Assembly: GCF_018986915.1 (NCBI RefSeq)
Contig: NZ_CP076723.1
Coordinates: forward strand, 372,001 to 436,000
Direction of reading: 5' to 3'
DNA length: 64,000 nt
From: Geomonas oryzisoli
GTDB lineage: Bacteria > Desulfobacterota > Desulfuromonadia > Geobacterales > Geobacteraceae
Part shown: positions 46,888-58,675 of the stretch, piece by piece
How positions within the stretch are numbered: position 1 is the first letter of the stretch
Layout: every line of letters begins with the position of its first letter
Notes under the pieces: generated by a model
What the model was told of the DNA's origin: nothing
The model's database searches: none
The model's input: only the letters and a program-made list of their open reading frames with translations
Program-made: the position numbers and the translations under genes

Positions 46888-47808
46888 TCACAGCAACATC
46901 CAGACCGTGACCGGGAGCGTGACGAAGGAGAGGCAGGTCTGGGCGGTGATGATGGAGGCCATGCTGTCATGGTCGCCCCCCATCTGCCGGGAGAGGATGT
47001 AGGCTGTCGGCGCGGTGGGGACGCTGAAAAGAAGCAGCACCACCCCCGCCGCCGCGCCGGTAAGCCCGGTTGCCGCGGCGAGGGACCAGGCGAGCACCGG
47101 TTTGCACAGAAACTGGATGCAGCAACTCACCACGGTAGGTTGCCAGTGCAGGGCCAGGTTGCCGGCCCGGTAGGCCGCCCCCACCGCCATGAGCCCCACC
47201 GGGAAGGCCGCTTTCCCTGCCAGCGCGAGGGTGCCGTCTATGGCGGCGGGAAGTTGCCACCCCGATGCGTTGATGGCGATTCCCAGGACGCAGCCGATGA
47301 TGAGCGGGTTGCGCACGAGGTCGGCCGCCAGGCGCCTGAGATCGAGCCCGCCGCCGCTGCCGACGGTCAGCGAGAAGGCGGAGACGCAGAGCACGTTGAT
47401 GAGGACGATCATGAACCCGGCGCCGAGGGCCGCCAGGAACAGTCCGTCCTTGCCGAACAGGCTCTCGGCGAGGGCGAGCGCCACGAAGGTGTTGAAGCGG
47501 ACGCCACCCTGGAACAGCGAGGTGAAGACGCCGCCTCCCATGCGCCGGTTGGCGGCGCCCCACAGGATGACCAGGAGTGCACTGGCGGCGACCACCCCTT
47601 CGACGGTAAGGAGGATGCCGAACCAGGGGAGCGAACCGATCTTCTTGCCGGCCAGACTGTGGATGAGGGCTGCCGGCATCAGCAGGAAGTAGGTGAGCCG
47701 CTCGGCAGAGGGCCAGAAGGTTGGGGAAAGGAATTCGCTGCGCCTGATCAGGAAGCCGACCAGGATCAGGGACAGCACGGGGGTGAGGGCGTTTACTATG
47801 GTGATCAA
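46888..47808 (-). CDS. AEC family transporter
   Basis: 306 residues with about ten hydrophobic helices, starting MITIVNALTPVLSLILVGFLIRR and containing the auxin-efflux-carrier features NPLIIGCVLGIAINASG and AAFPVGLMAVGAAYR near the helix-break regions. Bacterial AEC members move malate, malonate or other carboxylates. Start 47808 follows AGGAGAGTAGC. A LysR regulator gene lies 83 bp upstream on the same strand; such pairs are common and suggest the regulator senses the transported compound. Confidence 0.9.
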   Translation of the reverse strand: MITIVNALTPVLSLILVGFLIRRSEFLSPTFWPSAERLTYFLLMPAALIHSLAGKKIGSLPWFGILLTVEGVVAASALLVILWGAANRRMGGGVFTSLFQGGVRFNTFVALALAESLFGKDGLFLAALGAGFMIVLINVLCVSAFSLTVGSGGGLDLRRLAADLVRNPLIIGCVLGIAINASGWQLPAAIDGTLALAGKAAFPVGLMAVGAAYRAGNLALHWQPTVVSCCIQFLCKPVLAWSLAAATGLTGAAAGVVLLLFSVPTAPTAYILSRQMGGDHDSMASIITAQTCLSFVTLPVTVWMLL

Positions 47809-47891
47809 GCTACTCTCCTTCCTGTCTCGCAGTGGAATCAGAGTAGCACGGCCATCACTTTGCGAAAAAGTTCATAATTCTTGCCTGACGT

Positions 47892-48782
47892 TCAAGTTTT
47901 TCTCAAGTATCCGCACTCGCGACTGAGCTCGTCCAGCACCAGTTGGGTCAGCGCGAGCCGCGGATGGTGGCGTTTCTGGTACATCCCTATCTTCCGGACC
48001 AACTGGGGCGTGCCGAACGGGGTAAGTGCGAAATGCCTTTGTGCATCCTTGAGCCGGCGCCGGTTCAGCGGCATGACGGCGATCCCGAGCCCCTCTTCCA
48101 CCAGGCTCAGCGCCGCCTCCAGCGAATCGAACTCCATCACCTCGCGCGGGCGGATCCCCTGCGTCAGCAACTGTCCGTCCACCAACGCACCCGCCCATGC
48201 CGTCTTGTCGAAGCGCACGAAGGGATAGGCCGCGAAGAGTTCGGCCACCGTGGCAGGCCCGGTCCCTTTGGGGGCGACCACGAAGAAGGGCTCCTCGTCG
48301 TAGACCCGCCACTGGTACCGGGCAGGGATGGAAAACGGGGGCTCGGTGGTGAGGGCCGCGTCGAGGTCTCCCTGCTCGACCTGCCGCACCAGTTCCGCCG
48401 AAAGGCTCGAGACGAGCCTCACCTGCATCTGCTGGTGCTCCTGGCGCAGCCGACCCAGCACGGGGGGAAGCGGCCCGGTGATCACCGTCGGGACTGCGCC
48501 GAGGGTAAGCACGCCCCTGATGGCGCCCGATGGGGAGAGTTCGGTCCTGATGCCGTCGTAGAGGTCGATGATCTCCCGGGCCCGTTCCACGACCAGCTTC
48601 CCGTTCAGGTTCAGCCTGGTGCCCCGGCCGGTGCGCTCGAAGAGGGGAACGCCCAGTTCTTCTTCCAGGTTTTTCATCTGCAGGCTGATGGCGGATTGGG
48701 TCAGACAGAGTTGTTCCGCCGCCGCGGCGAAACTTCCTTTGCTGGCGATGGCGGTGAGGATGCGTAGGCTGCGCAGGGACAT
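47892..48782 (-). CDS. LysR-family transcriptional regulator
   Basis: 296 residues: N-terminal winged HTH (MSLRSLRILTAIASKGSFAAAAEQLCLTQSAISLQMKNLEEELGVPLFER), linker helix, then a periplasmic-binding-protein-like effector domain. It resembles the CysB/CbbR branch. Start 48782 is chosen from the HTH and a CGGAG site; the frame stays open 31 codons further. It is upstream of the AEC transporter on the same strand and probably controls it. The 329-bp gap to the right (48783-49111) holds no gene I can support. Confidence 0.92.
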   Translation of the reverse strand: MSLRSLRILTAIASKGSFAAAAEQLCLTQSAISLQMKNLEEELGVPLFERTGRGTRLNLNGKLVVERAREIIDLYDGIRTELSPSGAIRGVLTLGAVPTVITGPLPPVLGRLRQEHQQMQVRLVSSLSAELVRQVEQGDLDAALTTEPPFSIPARYQWRVYDEEPFFVVAPKGTGPATVAELFAAYPFVRFDKTAWAGALVDGQLLTQGIRPREVMEFDSLEAALSLVEEGLGIAVMPLNRRRLKDAQRHFALTPFGTPQLVRKIGMYQKRHHPRLALTQLVLDELSRECGYLRKT

Positions 48783-49111
48783 CTGGGACTCCGAAGCTAT
48801 GCAGCGATTGAATTTGACACAGAAAGCTCCGACTACGGAGCTGTGGCCATTTCCGTAGTTATGGCGCGGTGTCATGGCGAGGCGCTAGGACCAGTTCGGT
48901 ATTCTATATGGTGTATTGTTGATGCGCAATATGTTGGTACGCTCGAGTGCACCCCTTCCTCTATAGGGTGTGATAAAAAAGGCCGAACTGAGCGACAGGT
49001 GGAGGCTTGATACATTTACATTGATAGTCGTTAACCACGCATGCTATGCTGCGTGCTGCCGGCGCCGGCGAACCGATTCCGTCATAACCCGTGAATGAAC
49101 CGGAGGGAGTC

Positions 49112-49534
49112 ATGAAACTGCACGAGGTGTCCCGTTTCAGCCGCTTCGCCACCTGGGTTTCCCACACCTCGGGTCACCCATCCTCCTTCATATTCGCTCT
49201 TGCGATAATCGTGGTCTGGGCGGTCACCGGGCCGATTTTCAAGTTCAGCGACACCTGGCAACTGGTCATCAATACCGGCACCACGATCATCACCTTCTTG
49301 ATGGTCTTCGTGATCCAGAATACCCAGAACCGGGATTCGGTGGCGATTCAGCTCAAGCTGGACGAGATCATCCGGTCGCTGGACGGGGCGAACAACGCAC
49401 TCCTCAACATGGAGGAACTGGACGAGAAGGATCTCGAGGCGATCAGGCAGAGCTACTTGAAACTGGCGGAAGATGCGCGCAACGCCCTGCGTAAGGGGCG
49501 GAAACAGCGGGCGACGAACCCGCCTTCCGTTTAA
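49112..49534 (+). CDS. Low-affinity iron permease family protein
   Basis: 140 residues. Two membrane helices (FIFALAIIVVWAVTGPIF and TTIITFLMVFVIQNTQNRD) and a helical cytoplasmic tail (IQLKLDEIIRSLDGANNALLNMEELDE) match the small bacterial members of the Fet4-like iron permease family. Despite the name, transport by such two-helix proteins is not established. Start 49112 (MKLHEVSRF) follows CGGAGGGAGT; a GTG at 49091 is in frame. Confidence 0.85.
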   Translation: MKLHEVSRFSRFATWVSHTSGHPSSFIFALAIIVVWAVTGPIFKFSDTWQLVINTGTTIITFLMVFVIQNTQNRDSVAIQLKLDEIIRSLDGANNALLNMEELDEKDLEAIRQSYLKLAEDARNALRKGRKQRATNPPSV

Positions 49535-49597
49535 AAACGATGATTAGTGGCAGCGGACCGGCTGCCCGTGTAAATGACAAGCAGTGGGGAGGGAATC

Positions 49598-49759
49598 ATG
49601 TCGACACCGTTAATCGCTTTGGCGGCGATCCTGGCGTTTTTCGCCATCGTCATCATACCGTTCATGTTCATGAAGAGCGACCAGCAGCAAACCGTCGAGC
49701 CGCAACATGATCACGGGGACCACGCAAAGAGGGCGCGGAAGAAGAAAAAGAAACGGTAG
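49598..49759 (+). CDS. Small membrane protein with basic tail
   Basis: 53 residues: one membrane helix (LIALAAILAFFAIVIIPFMFM), a His/Asp segment (EPQHDHGDHAKR) and a Lys/Arg-rich end. ATG 49598 follows GGGGAGGGAATC, a good site. Not recognised; small helix-plus-basic-tail proteins are common and easily missed. Confidence 0.65.
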   Translation: MSTPLIALAAILAFFAIVIIPFMFMKSDQQQTVEPQHDHGDHAKRARKKKKKR

Positions 49760-49834
49760 TCTCTTTCAACGTGGACCTGGCCGGGGGCAGGTTGTCTCGG
49801 CTCCCCATTCTTTTTCTCGTCTTGCTTCGCCGCC

Positions 49835-52800
49835 TTATCTCGCGATGGCGTTGAACTCGACGCGGCTGCGGTTGGCGGATTCCTTTTCCGGCGCCTTGTA
49901 GATGTTGTCGCTCGCCTGGAAGAGTTTTTCCGGCGGCAGCCCCCCCTTGGCAACCAGGTACTTGATCACGGTGGCGCTGCGCTCCCGCGCCAGCGACTGC
50001 AACTCGCTCTCCCCGACCACCGTGTTGGCTATGATCAGCTTCTTCATCTCGTTGTCGGGCAGGTCCTTCACCATCCCCAGGGCGTTACGCGGCTTGGGGA
50101 ACTTCTCCTTCTTGTAGACCGCCTTCAGGTACTTCGAATACTCCTCCGGCGAGAGCTGCACGTTGTCGCTGCTGTCCCCTTCCCTGGTCTGCTGCTCCTT
50201 GACCAGGTGGAGGAACTTCTCGTTTTTCACCTTGCGGCTCAAAAGCTCCTGCCGATACCCCTCCGGATCCTTTCCTTTGTCGACGAACCCCTTGATCTCC
50301 AGTTTGAGCCCGGGACGGTCGGCGACGACCTTGGCCAACTGGGTCAGTTTCTTTTCCTCGTCTCCCGGCAACTCGCTGGAGCCTGGCTGGAAATTGATGA
50401 CGCTGAAATCCTGGCCGCTGCCGCCAAGCGAGGAGAGCAGGGCGAAGGGGGAGGTGGCTGCCTTGACCAGCAGGTTCTTCAGTACCTGGCCGATCAGCCC
50501 CCAGATGCTGAACTGGGGATCGTCGGTGCGGCCGGTCACCGGGAGGTCGAGATGGATCTCGCCGTTGCGATCCTTGAGCAGGGCGACGGCGAGCCGGACG
50601 GGAAGGCTGGTTGCCTGGCTGCTTTCCACTTTCTTGCCGAAGGTGAACTGGTCGATGAAGACCTTGTTTTCGGAGGTGAGCTGCTTTCTCTCGATGAGGT
50701 ACTTGAGATCCAGGTAGAGTTTGCCCTTGTCGATGGCGTAGCCGAGATAGGTGCCGGAATACGGTGTCACCGGGGAGAGCTCGATGTCGCGGAAGGAGAC
50801 CTTGAGGTCGACGAAGAGGTCGTCCCGCAGCGGGTTCAGCCTCCCGGTGATCTGCATCGGCGAATGGTTTTCCAGGTTGCCGCGCAGGTCGACGTCCGCG
50901 AACTTCGATTCCTCGGAGGTGAGCCCGCTGACCCGCCCGCCCAGGTTGTAGAAGGTGCTGTTGAAGGTCTGGGGCAGGTGGTTATCGGTGAAGGCCAGGG
51001 TTCCGTTCTGGATGGTAACGCTGCCGACGGAGACCTGCCGCTGCGCTGCGGGCGCCTGCGCCGGGGCAGCCGCGGCGGCCGCCGGCGCAGGTTTCATCTC
51101 GGCTGGTGCGGCAGCCGGGACCGTTGCCGGGACCGTTGCCGGGACCGTTGCCGGCACGGCCGGCTCCTTCTTCACCAGGTCCTGTAGGTTGAGCGTCCCG
51201 TCTCGCCTGATGATGATGCGCGAGTAGACGTCGTTCAACGCCACCTCGCGGATTTCCAGCGCGAAGGGGGCGAAGTTGCCCTGGAACTCGTCGAACTGCA
51301 GGCTTTCCCATTTCAGGAGGTCCTGGTCGCCCACGGCGTCGATGCTGTGGAAGTCACGCACCCCCGCGTTGCCCCGGAAGCTCCCCTTGGCCGTGCCGTC
51401 TTTCAGGGCGAGGTCGAGGTTCATGGTCGTGTCCAGCGAGCCGCCGATCACCGAGAAGTTGAAGGTGTCGGGGAAATAGGGCTCGAAATCGGCGATGGGG
51501 AGCCGGGCGATGGCGACACTGCCCCGGTAGCGGAAGGGCGCCGGGGTGAGCGTGCCGTTCAACTTGAGGGCCGCGCCCTTGCCGTAGGTGGCGGCGAAGC
51601 GTAAGGGGGCCGGGGCGGATTTCGGGCCCTGCAGGTTGGAGAGGGTCAGGTTGGTGTTGCGCAGGGTGAAGCGTGGCGGCTCCTCGAAGGTCTTGTCGGT
51701 GAACGCGAAGTTCAGCTTCTCCAGCTGGATCTGCTTCACGAGGTACGAAATCTCCTTGCGTGGGGACGCCGCTGCGCGGGGCGATGTGCCCCTGCGCGGT
51801 GAACCTGCTGCCGCAGTGGAAGGCTTGCCGGGGAGAGGGCGGGCTTGTGCGGACGCCGGTGCTCCCTTCTGAGCGGCGAACAGCGAAAGGAGCGACAACG
51901 TGCCGTCGGCCTCCTTGGACAACGACATGCTCCCCTGGGACAGACGGATGCCGCCGATCTCCAGGCGGTTATCGCTTGAGCGGAAGGCGGCGTCCTTTAC
52001 CTGGAAGGAGGCGAGGTCGAATCCCTCCTTCTTGCCGTAGCGGGCGGCAAGGCCTGCGACGGAGAGGTTCCCCTTCCGGACGGTCAGGCCGACGGGGTCA
52101 CTGTAGCCGATCTCGGTGCTAAGCCCCAGGGTCCCCTGCACCGGCGCCGTCAGGTAGCGGTCCAGGTAAGGCCAGGCGCGCTGGAGCTTCACCCCGGCAA
52201 GTTCGATGGTCGAGGTGACGCTAAGCGGTGCGGTGGCGAACTTTCCTTCCGTTTTCAGCGTTGCCCCGTCGTCCGGTTTCAGCGCAAGCCGGTAGCTCGC
52301 CGCAGTTCCCGGCGCGGTGCTGATGTTCCTCGCCGAGAGCTCTATGTCGGAAACGGTGGTCTTGAAGCCCCCCTTGGGCATGTCGTCGCGGAAGTGGATG
52401 GTCGCCCTGCTTAAGGAGAAGGAGGGGATGAGGACCGCCGTCTTCTGCCCGGTCTCGGTCGTCTGCTGCGGTTCCTCCTCTTTCTTTTTGGGGGGGATGA
52501 GCCGCGAGTACATCCAGTCCCCGCGTTGGCTGCGCTCGACGAAAAGCTCCAGGCCGCTGGCGCTGATGGACTCGAACTGGAAATTTCTTGCCAGCGCCTC
52601 CAGGTTGGCCGCCTTCACTTCCAGCGAGGGGAGGCGGAGCAACGGTTTCCCGCCGGGGAGATCCACGGCGACTCCATCGACCCTGGTCAGACCCTTCAGG
52701 GCCAGTTCCGGCTTGCGGTCGGCGGAGATGCGGTAGGTGATGTCGAGGTTCACGGTGAGCGTCCCCGCAGTGAGGTCGGCGGGTGGCTTGACCGGGTAAT

Positions 52801-53497
52801 ATGCCAGGTATTGCGGCAGACTCAGTTGCTTCAGCCCGACGTGGACCGAGGTTTCCAGCGATTTGCTGAGCGGTTTCAGCTTGCCGGCGAAGCTGAAGGG
52901 GGCGCCGTTGACCACCGCTGAAATACGCGGGTCGATGTACTTGTCCGCCAGGTACGGGCTGTTGCTTATGAAGGGGATAGCGATGTCGAGGCTGCGGACG
53001 CTGTGTTTCCTCCCCCCGCCGACGATGCGGTCGTCGAAATCCAGGGAGCCGTTTTTGATGCGGACGTTGTTGAGGGAAAAGCGCAGCGGGGAGCCCTTTT
53101 TCGTCTCCTTCTCCTTGGGTTGGCGCTCGATGATGTCGCTGAAGTTGAAGCGGTTGGGGGCGGTGCGCACCAGGTTTACGGTCGGCGTGTCGAGGGTGAG
53201 CTCCGAGAGGATCAACGTCCTTCTGAAGATCGACGCCGGTGCGAGGCTAGCCTCCAGCGCGCGGAAGGCGATCAGCGGCGGGCCTCCTTTGTCGGCGACG
53301 GCAAGATCGCGTACCGCGACGTGCAGTGTGAGCGGGTTCAGACTGACCGAACCGATCCGTGCCGGGCGCCCAGTGGCATCTTCGATCGCCGCTACCGCCT
53401 TGTTTTTTAAAATGATAGGCAGTACCGCCGCAATAAAGACAATGAGGGCGGCAAGTACTGCTACTGAAATCACGACGCAGCGTCTGAGCTTTGGCAA
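49835..53497 (-). CDS. DUF748 / AsmA-like giant envelope protein
   Basis: 1220 residues. One N-terminal helix (VVISVAVLAALIVFIAAVLPIIL) followed by a long beta-rich periplasmic region with repeated LNNVRIKNGSLDFDD and VGSVTIQNGTLAFTDNHLP segments, the DUF748 and AsmA pattern. Related proteins bridge inner and outer membranes for lipid transfer. The C-terminal part (INFQPGSSELPGDEEKKLTQLAKVV...IKGFVDKGKDPEGYRQELLSRK) resembles an OmpA-type peptidoglycan-binding fold. A Pro/Ala linker with three perfect 12-bp repeats (51114-51149) lies in the middle. Start 53497; 289 bp upstream hold no gene. Confidence 0.9.
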   Translation of the reverse strand: MPKLRRCVVISVAVLAALIVFIAAVLPIILKNKAVAAIEDATGRPARIGSVSLNPLTLHVAVRDLAVADKGGPPLIAFRALEASLAPASIFRRTLILSELTLDTPTVNLVRTAPNRFNFSDIIERQPKEKETKKGSPLRFSLNNVRIKNGSLDFDDRIVGGGRKHSVRSLDIAIPFISNSPYLADKYIDPRISAVVNGAPFSFAGKLKPLSKSLETSVHVGLKQLSLPQYLAYYPVKPPADLTAGTLTVNLDITYRISADRKPELALKGLTRVDGVAVDLPGGKPLLRLPSLEVKAANLEALARNFQFESISASGLELFVERSQRGDWMYSRLIPPKKKEEEPQQTTETGQKTAVLIPSFSLSRATIHFRDDMPKGGFKTTVSDIELSARNISTAPGTAASYRLALKPDDGATLKTEGKFATAPLSVTSTIELAGVKLQRAWPYLDRYLTAPVQGTLGLSTEIGYSDPVGLTVRKGNLSVAGLAARYGKKEGFDLASFQVKDAAFRSSDNRLEIGGIRLSQGSMSLSKEADGTLSLLSLFAAQKGAPASAQARPLPGKPSTAAAGSPRRGTSPRAAASPRKEISYLVKQIQLEKLNFAFTDKTFEEPPRFTLRNTNLTLSNLQGPKSAPAPLRFAATYGKGAALKLNGTLTPAPFRYRGSVAIARLPIADFEPYFPDTFNFSVIGGSLDTTMNLDLALKDGTAKGSFRGNAGVRDFHSIDAVGDQDLLKWESLQFDEFQGNFAPFALEIREVALNDVYSRIIIRRDGTLNLQDLVKKEPAVPATVPATVPATVPAAAPAEMKPAPAAAAAAPAQAPAAQRQVSVGSVTIQNGTLAFTDNHLPQTFNSTFYNLGGRVSGLTSEESKFADVDLRGNLENHSPMQITGRLNPLRDDLFVDLKVSFRDIELSPVTPYSGTYLGYAIDKGKLYLDLKYLIERKQLTSENKVFIDQFTFGKKVESSQATSLPVRLAVALLKDRNGEIHLDLPVTGRTDDPQFSIWGLIGQVLKNLLVKAATSPFALLSSLGGSGQDFSVINFQPGSSELPGDEEKKLTQLAKVVADRPGLKLEIKGFVDKGKDPEGYRQELLSRKVKNEKFLHLVKEQQTREGDSSDNVQLSPEEYSKYLKAVYKKEKFPKPRNALGMVKDLPDNEMKKLIIANTVVGESELQSLARERSATVIKYLVAKGGLPPEKLFQASDNIYKAPEKESANRSRVEFNAIAR

Positions 53498-53786
53498 GGG
53501 AAACCTCGGTGATATGGTTGTCGTTCCTCTTACTATAACTTAACACTTTTATGATAAACCGCACGCTCTATCTGCCCGCGGCTACTGCTGCGCAGGTGAC
53601 GTCGAGGATACGACAACTTGATGCTGACGCTGATCACCTGTCACAAAATATTATTCAAAAGTTTCTTCCTGCTGTAACAAAACAGCTGGTAATCTTCATC
53701 TAGTAAGATAGTATCTTCTTCGACTGTTTGAGAGCTGCACGAGCGTGTACATCTGACCGATTCGAACTGCTTCACAGAGGTAGTAG

Positions 53787-56525
53787 ATGCCTTGGATAAT
53801 CATTGCCGCAATAGCGACTGCCAGTTCGGTGACGATACTGGCGCTGGTTAATGTCTACCTCTACTCCCGCTACAAAAGACCCTTCCTGAAATTGTGGGCC
53901 CTCGCCTGGGGGGTGCACGTCTGCAGGTACCTCTTCCTCGTCCTCTCCATTTTGTGGCCTGCCAGCCTGATCTTCAAGGAAATCAACTACCTTGCCATCA
54001 TAGCCAGCGCCGTCATCCTGCTGGCCGGTACCAGGAACTTCATCGGCAGCGCCCTCGGGCATGGCTTCACCGGCACGGGCACCGTTTTGGCACTGTGGAC
54101 CGCCGGCACCGTCGCGGCGGGATTGCCGGCCCTGTACACCATCATCCCCATCTTCGCCTTTCTTGCCTTTACCTACATCCACATCGGAATCCAGGTCCTG
54201 AAGCAGGCCGAGCAGGGAGAAACCGCCAGCCGGGTGGTGGGCTGGCTCTTTATCGTGTGGGGGATACACCAGGCGGACTACCCGCTGCTGCGCCCGATCG
54301 AGTGGTTCGCCCCCTGGGGCTTTCTCATCGGCAGCGTCCTGGCCACCAGCATCGCGATCGGCATGATCCTCGTCTATTTCGAGAGAATGCATCGGGGGCT
54401 GCAGGAAAAGGAGATGCGCCACTTAAACCTGATCGAATCGTCGCAGAACTGGATCTGGGAGGTCGACGCCAACGCCGGCTACACCTTCGCCAGCCCGCAG
54501 GTAAAGGATCTGCTTGGCTATGCCCCGGAGGAGGTGGTCGGCAAGACCCCCTTCGACCTCATGCCGGAGGAAGAAGCCACCCGCGTGGCGGCCATCTTCG
54601 CCGGGATCAGCTCCAGGCGCGAGTCCTTTCACAGGCTGGAAAACACCAACCGGCACAAGGACGGTCGTCTGGTGGTGCTGGAAACCAGCGGTGTCCCGTA
54701 CTTCGACGGGTGCGGCAACTTCCTGGGGTACCGGGGCATGGACCAGGACATAACCCAACGCAAACAGGCGGAGATACGCAGAGAGGTGAGCCGGGAGGTG
54801 CTGCAGGTCCTGAACGAGCCGGGAGACCTTAAGGCGTCGGTGCAGCGGGTCATCGACCTGCTCAGGGTGAAGCTCGATTTTGCCGCGGTGGGGATCCGCC
54901 TGCAGGAGGGGGAGGACTACCCGTACTGGGCTCACAACGGATTTCCGCAGGCGATGCTGGAACAGGAAAACGCGCTGGCGGAGCGTTCGGCGGATGGGGG
55001 GCTGTGCCGGGACCAGGACGGCCGGGTGCGCCTGGAATGCACCTGCGGGCTGGTCATCTCCGGGCAGGTTCCCCAGGGGCATCCCAACTTCACTCCGGGG
55101 GGGAGCTTCTGGACCAACGACGCGTTCCAGTTCCTCGAGTTGCCCCCCGACCAGGACCCGCGCCACCACCCCCGCAACGTCTGCATGCACCGCAAGTACG
55201 CCTCGATGGCGCTGGTCCCCATCCGCTACAAGGACAAGATCGTCGGCCTGATCCAGTGCAACGATCACAGGAAGGACCGCTACACCCCCGAGTCGTTGCA
55301 GCACCTTGAAGGGATCGCGGCGTACGTCGGAGCCGCCCTGATGCGCAAGTGGTCCGAGGAGGAGCGGGTCACCCTCGAGACCCAGCTGCAACAGGCCCAG
55401 CGGATGGAATCGATCGGGCGACTGGCGGGGGGCGTGGCGCACGATTTCAACAACATGCTCGGGGTGATCATCGGCCATGCCGGCCTGGGGCTGATGGACG
55501 CCTCCCCCGGGCAGCCGATCCACGTTCACCTGCAGGAGATCTACAAGGCCGCGGAACGCTCCGCCGATCTCACCCGCCAGTTGCTGGCCTTTGCCCGCAG
55601 GCAGGCCATCGAGCCCCAGGTGCTGGACCTGAACGAAACCATAGCCGGGATGTTGAAGATGCTGCAGCGGTTGATCGGCGAGGAGATCCACCTTTGCTGG
55701 CAACCCGGGGGGGAGATGTGGCCGGTAAAGATGGATCGCTCCCAGATCGACCAGATCATGGCCAACCTCTGCGTCAACGCCCGCGACGCCATCGTCAATG
55801 TCGGAAACCTCACCATCAAGACCGGCATCGTCAGCGTCGACGACGCCTATCGGCTGCATCACCCCGAAGCCGCCCATGGGGAATACGCGTGGATCTCGGT
55901 AAGCGATGACGGGGAGGGGATGGACAGGGAGACGTTGAGCCACATCTTCGAACCCTTCTTCACCACCAAGGGGGTGGGTGCCGGAACCGGGCTCGGCCTG
56001 GCCACCATCTACGGCATCGTCACCCAGAACAAGGGCTTCATCACCGTCGCCAGCGAGCCGGGGCGGGGCGCGACCTTCACCATCCATATCCCGAGGCACC
56101 TGGGCGCCGATGAAAAGGGGGGGCGGCAGGAGGATGTGCGGGAACTGCCGCGCGGCCGGGAAACGATCCTGCTGGTGGAGGACGAACCGGCCATACTGCA
56201 GATGACGACGATGCTGTTGGAGAGCCTGGGGTATGTGGTTGTGACGGCGGGTTCGCCCAGCGAGGCGATCCGCATGGCGGAGAAAAGGACCGGCTCCATC
56301 GACCTGCTCATGACGGACGTGGTGATGCCCGAGATGAACGGCCGGGACCTGGCCGGCGTGCTGAGCGCCGGGCATCCGCGCTTGAAATGCCTGTTCATGT
56401 CCGGCTATACCGCCGACATCATCGCCCACCGCGGGGTGATCTACGAGGGGGTGTACTTCATCCAGAAGCCGTTTTCGCTGCCGGTGCTGGCAGCCAAGCT
56501 GCGCGAGGTGCTGGAACAGGTTTGA
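53787..56525 (+). CDS. Hybrid sensor histidine kinase (7-helix membrane part, PAS, GAF, HK, REC)
   Basis: 912 residues. About seven membrane helices in residues 1-200, PAS domain (about 215-330: [43 protein letters not shown]), GAF domain (about 335-530) containing cysteines and histidines ([21 protein letters not shown]), and HisKA with His552 in [11 protein letters not shown]. The HATPase has [10 protein letters not shown] and [11 protein letters not shown], and the terminal receiver has Asp844 in [13 protein letters not shown]. It converges with the exported fumarase gene across a hairpin. A link between the two is possible but not shown. Confidence 0.92.
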   Translation: MPWIIIAAIATASSVTILALVNVYLYSRYKRPFLKLWALAWGVHVCRYLFLVLSILWPASLIFKEINYLAIIASAVILLAGTRNFIGSALGHGFTGTGTVLALWTAGTVAAGLPALYTIIPIFAFLAFTYIHIGIQVLKQAEQGETASRVVGWLFIVWGIHQADYPLLRPIEWFAPWGFLIGSVLATSIAIGMILVYFERMHRGLQEKEMRHLNLIESSQNWIWEVDANAGYTFASPQVKDLLGYAPEEVVGKTPFDLMPEEEATRVAAIFAGISSRRESFHRLENTNRHKDGRLVVLETSGVPYFDGCGNFLGYRGMDQDITQRKQAEIRREVSREVLQVLNEPGDLKASVQRVIDLLRVKLDFAAVGIRLQEGEDYPYWAHNGFPQAMLEQENALAERSADGGLCRDQDGRVRLECTCGLVISGQVPQGHPNFTPGGSFWTNDAFQFLELPPDQDPRHHPRNVCMHRKYASMALVPIRYKDKIVGLIQCNDHRKDRYTPESLQHLEGIAAYVGAALMRKWSEEERVTLETQLQQAQRMESIGRLAGGVAHDFNNMLGVIIGHAGLGLMDASPGQPIHVHLQEIYKAAERSADLTRQLLAFARRQAIEPQVLDLNETIAGMLKMLQRLIGEEIHLCWQPGGEMWPVKMDRSQIDQIMANLCVNARDAIVNVGNLTIKTGIVSVDDAYRLHHPEAAHGEYAWISVSDDGEGMDRETLSHIFEPFFTTKGVGAGTGLGLATIYGIVTQNKGFITVASEPGRGATFTIHIPRHLGADEKGGRQEDVRELPRGRETILLVEDEPAILQMTTMLLESLGYVVVTAGSPSEAIRMAEKRTGSIDLLMTDVVMPEMNGRDLAGVLSAGHPRLKCLFMSGYTADIIAHRGVIYEGVYFIQKPFSLPVLAAKLREVLEQV

Positions 56526-56548
56526 CGGGGCACGCGGGGTGCCCCGTC
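56524..56548. terminator. Hairpin between hybrid kinase and fumarase genes
   Basis: GACGGGGCA (56524-56532) and TGCCCCGTC (56540-56548) form a perfect 9-bp stem with a seven-base loop. It begins inside the kinase stop codon and ends nine bases before the fumarase stop. Probably a bidirectional terminator; U tracts are weak. Confidence 0.7.
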
Positions 56549-56557
56549 GTCGTGATG

Positions 56558-58327
<1,770 letters not shown>

Positions 58328-58389
58328 CAACTACCTCCTGAAAATTTTGATTCACCCTCCCCCGCAGGAGACGGCAATGCGGGACTTAT

Positions 58390-58406
58390 GAGCACAGGTG
58401 ATGCCA
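58390..58406 (-). promoter_or_regulatory. Sigma-54-like promoter of the exported fumarase gene
   Basis: On the minus strand TGGCATCACCTGTGCTC has GG and GC separated by 10 bp, the -24/-12 spacing of sigma-54 promoters. A near-identical element precedes the flavocytochrome gene (60613-60629), differing in two adjacent bases. The predicted start site is about 58380, giving a leader of about 53 nt. The match to TGGCACG-N4-TTGCA is imperfect. Confidence 0.6.
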
Positions 58407-58486
58407 CCTTTTAATGATGGTGATGAAGTTGCCGGTATCACGACGGTTTGTGCGGCCGCTACACCGAAACTGCTCCGCCGTCAGGC

Positions 58487-58501
58487 ATAACCGCAGGTTA
58501 T
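58487..58501. promoter_or_regulatory. ATAACC-N3-GGTTAT palindrome, site 1
   Basis: ATAACCGCAGGTTAT, centre 58494, about 114 bp upstream of the predicted fumarase start site and 182 bp upstream of the TSUP gene start. Perfect inverted repeat of ATAACC around three bases. Confidence 0.75.
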
Positions 58502-58569
58502 GGCGTCGGGGTGGGTGCGGCGGCGGATCGCCGGGGGAAACGGAGCTGAAACGGCAGGATGGAGCTTCT

Positions 58570-58584
58570 ATAACCGGAGGTTAT
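58570..58584. promoter_or_regulatory. ATAACC-N3-GGTTAT palindrome, site 2
   Basis: ATAACCGGAGGTTAT, centre 58577, about 197 bp upstream of the predicted fumarase start site. Also 99 bp before the start of the divergent TSUP gene, so it could serve both directions. The region 58328-58675 contains no gene. Confidence 0.75.
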
Positions 58585-58675
58585 GGGGGCGGTGGTGGTT
58601 ATGGGGGTTGCCGCCGCGGAGTCGCTCTTGAATCGCGGGGGGATTTGGAGTACAAGGAAGCGGCTTGGGGGGGAG

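Noticed and set aside
47892-48782. The LysR regulator as the factor binding the ATAACC palindromes
   Set aside because: The palindrome has the T-N11-A form LysR proteins use, but no copy lies near this regulator or the AEC transporter gene, and the sigma-54-like geometry points to an enhancer-binding protein.
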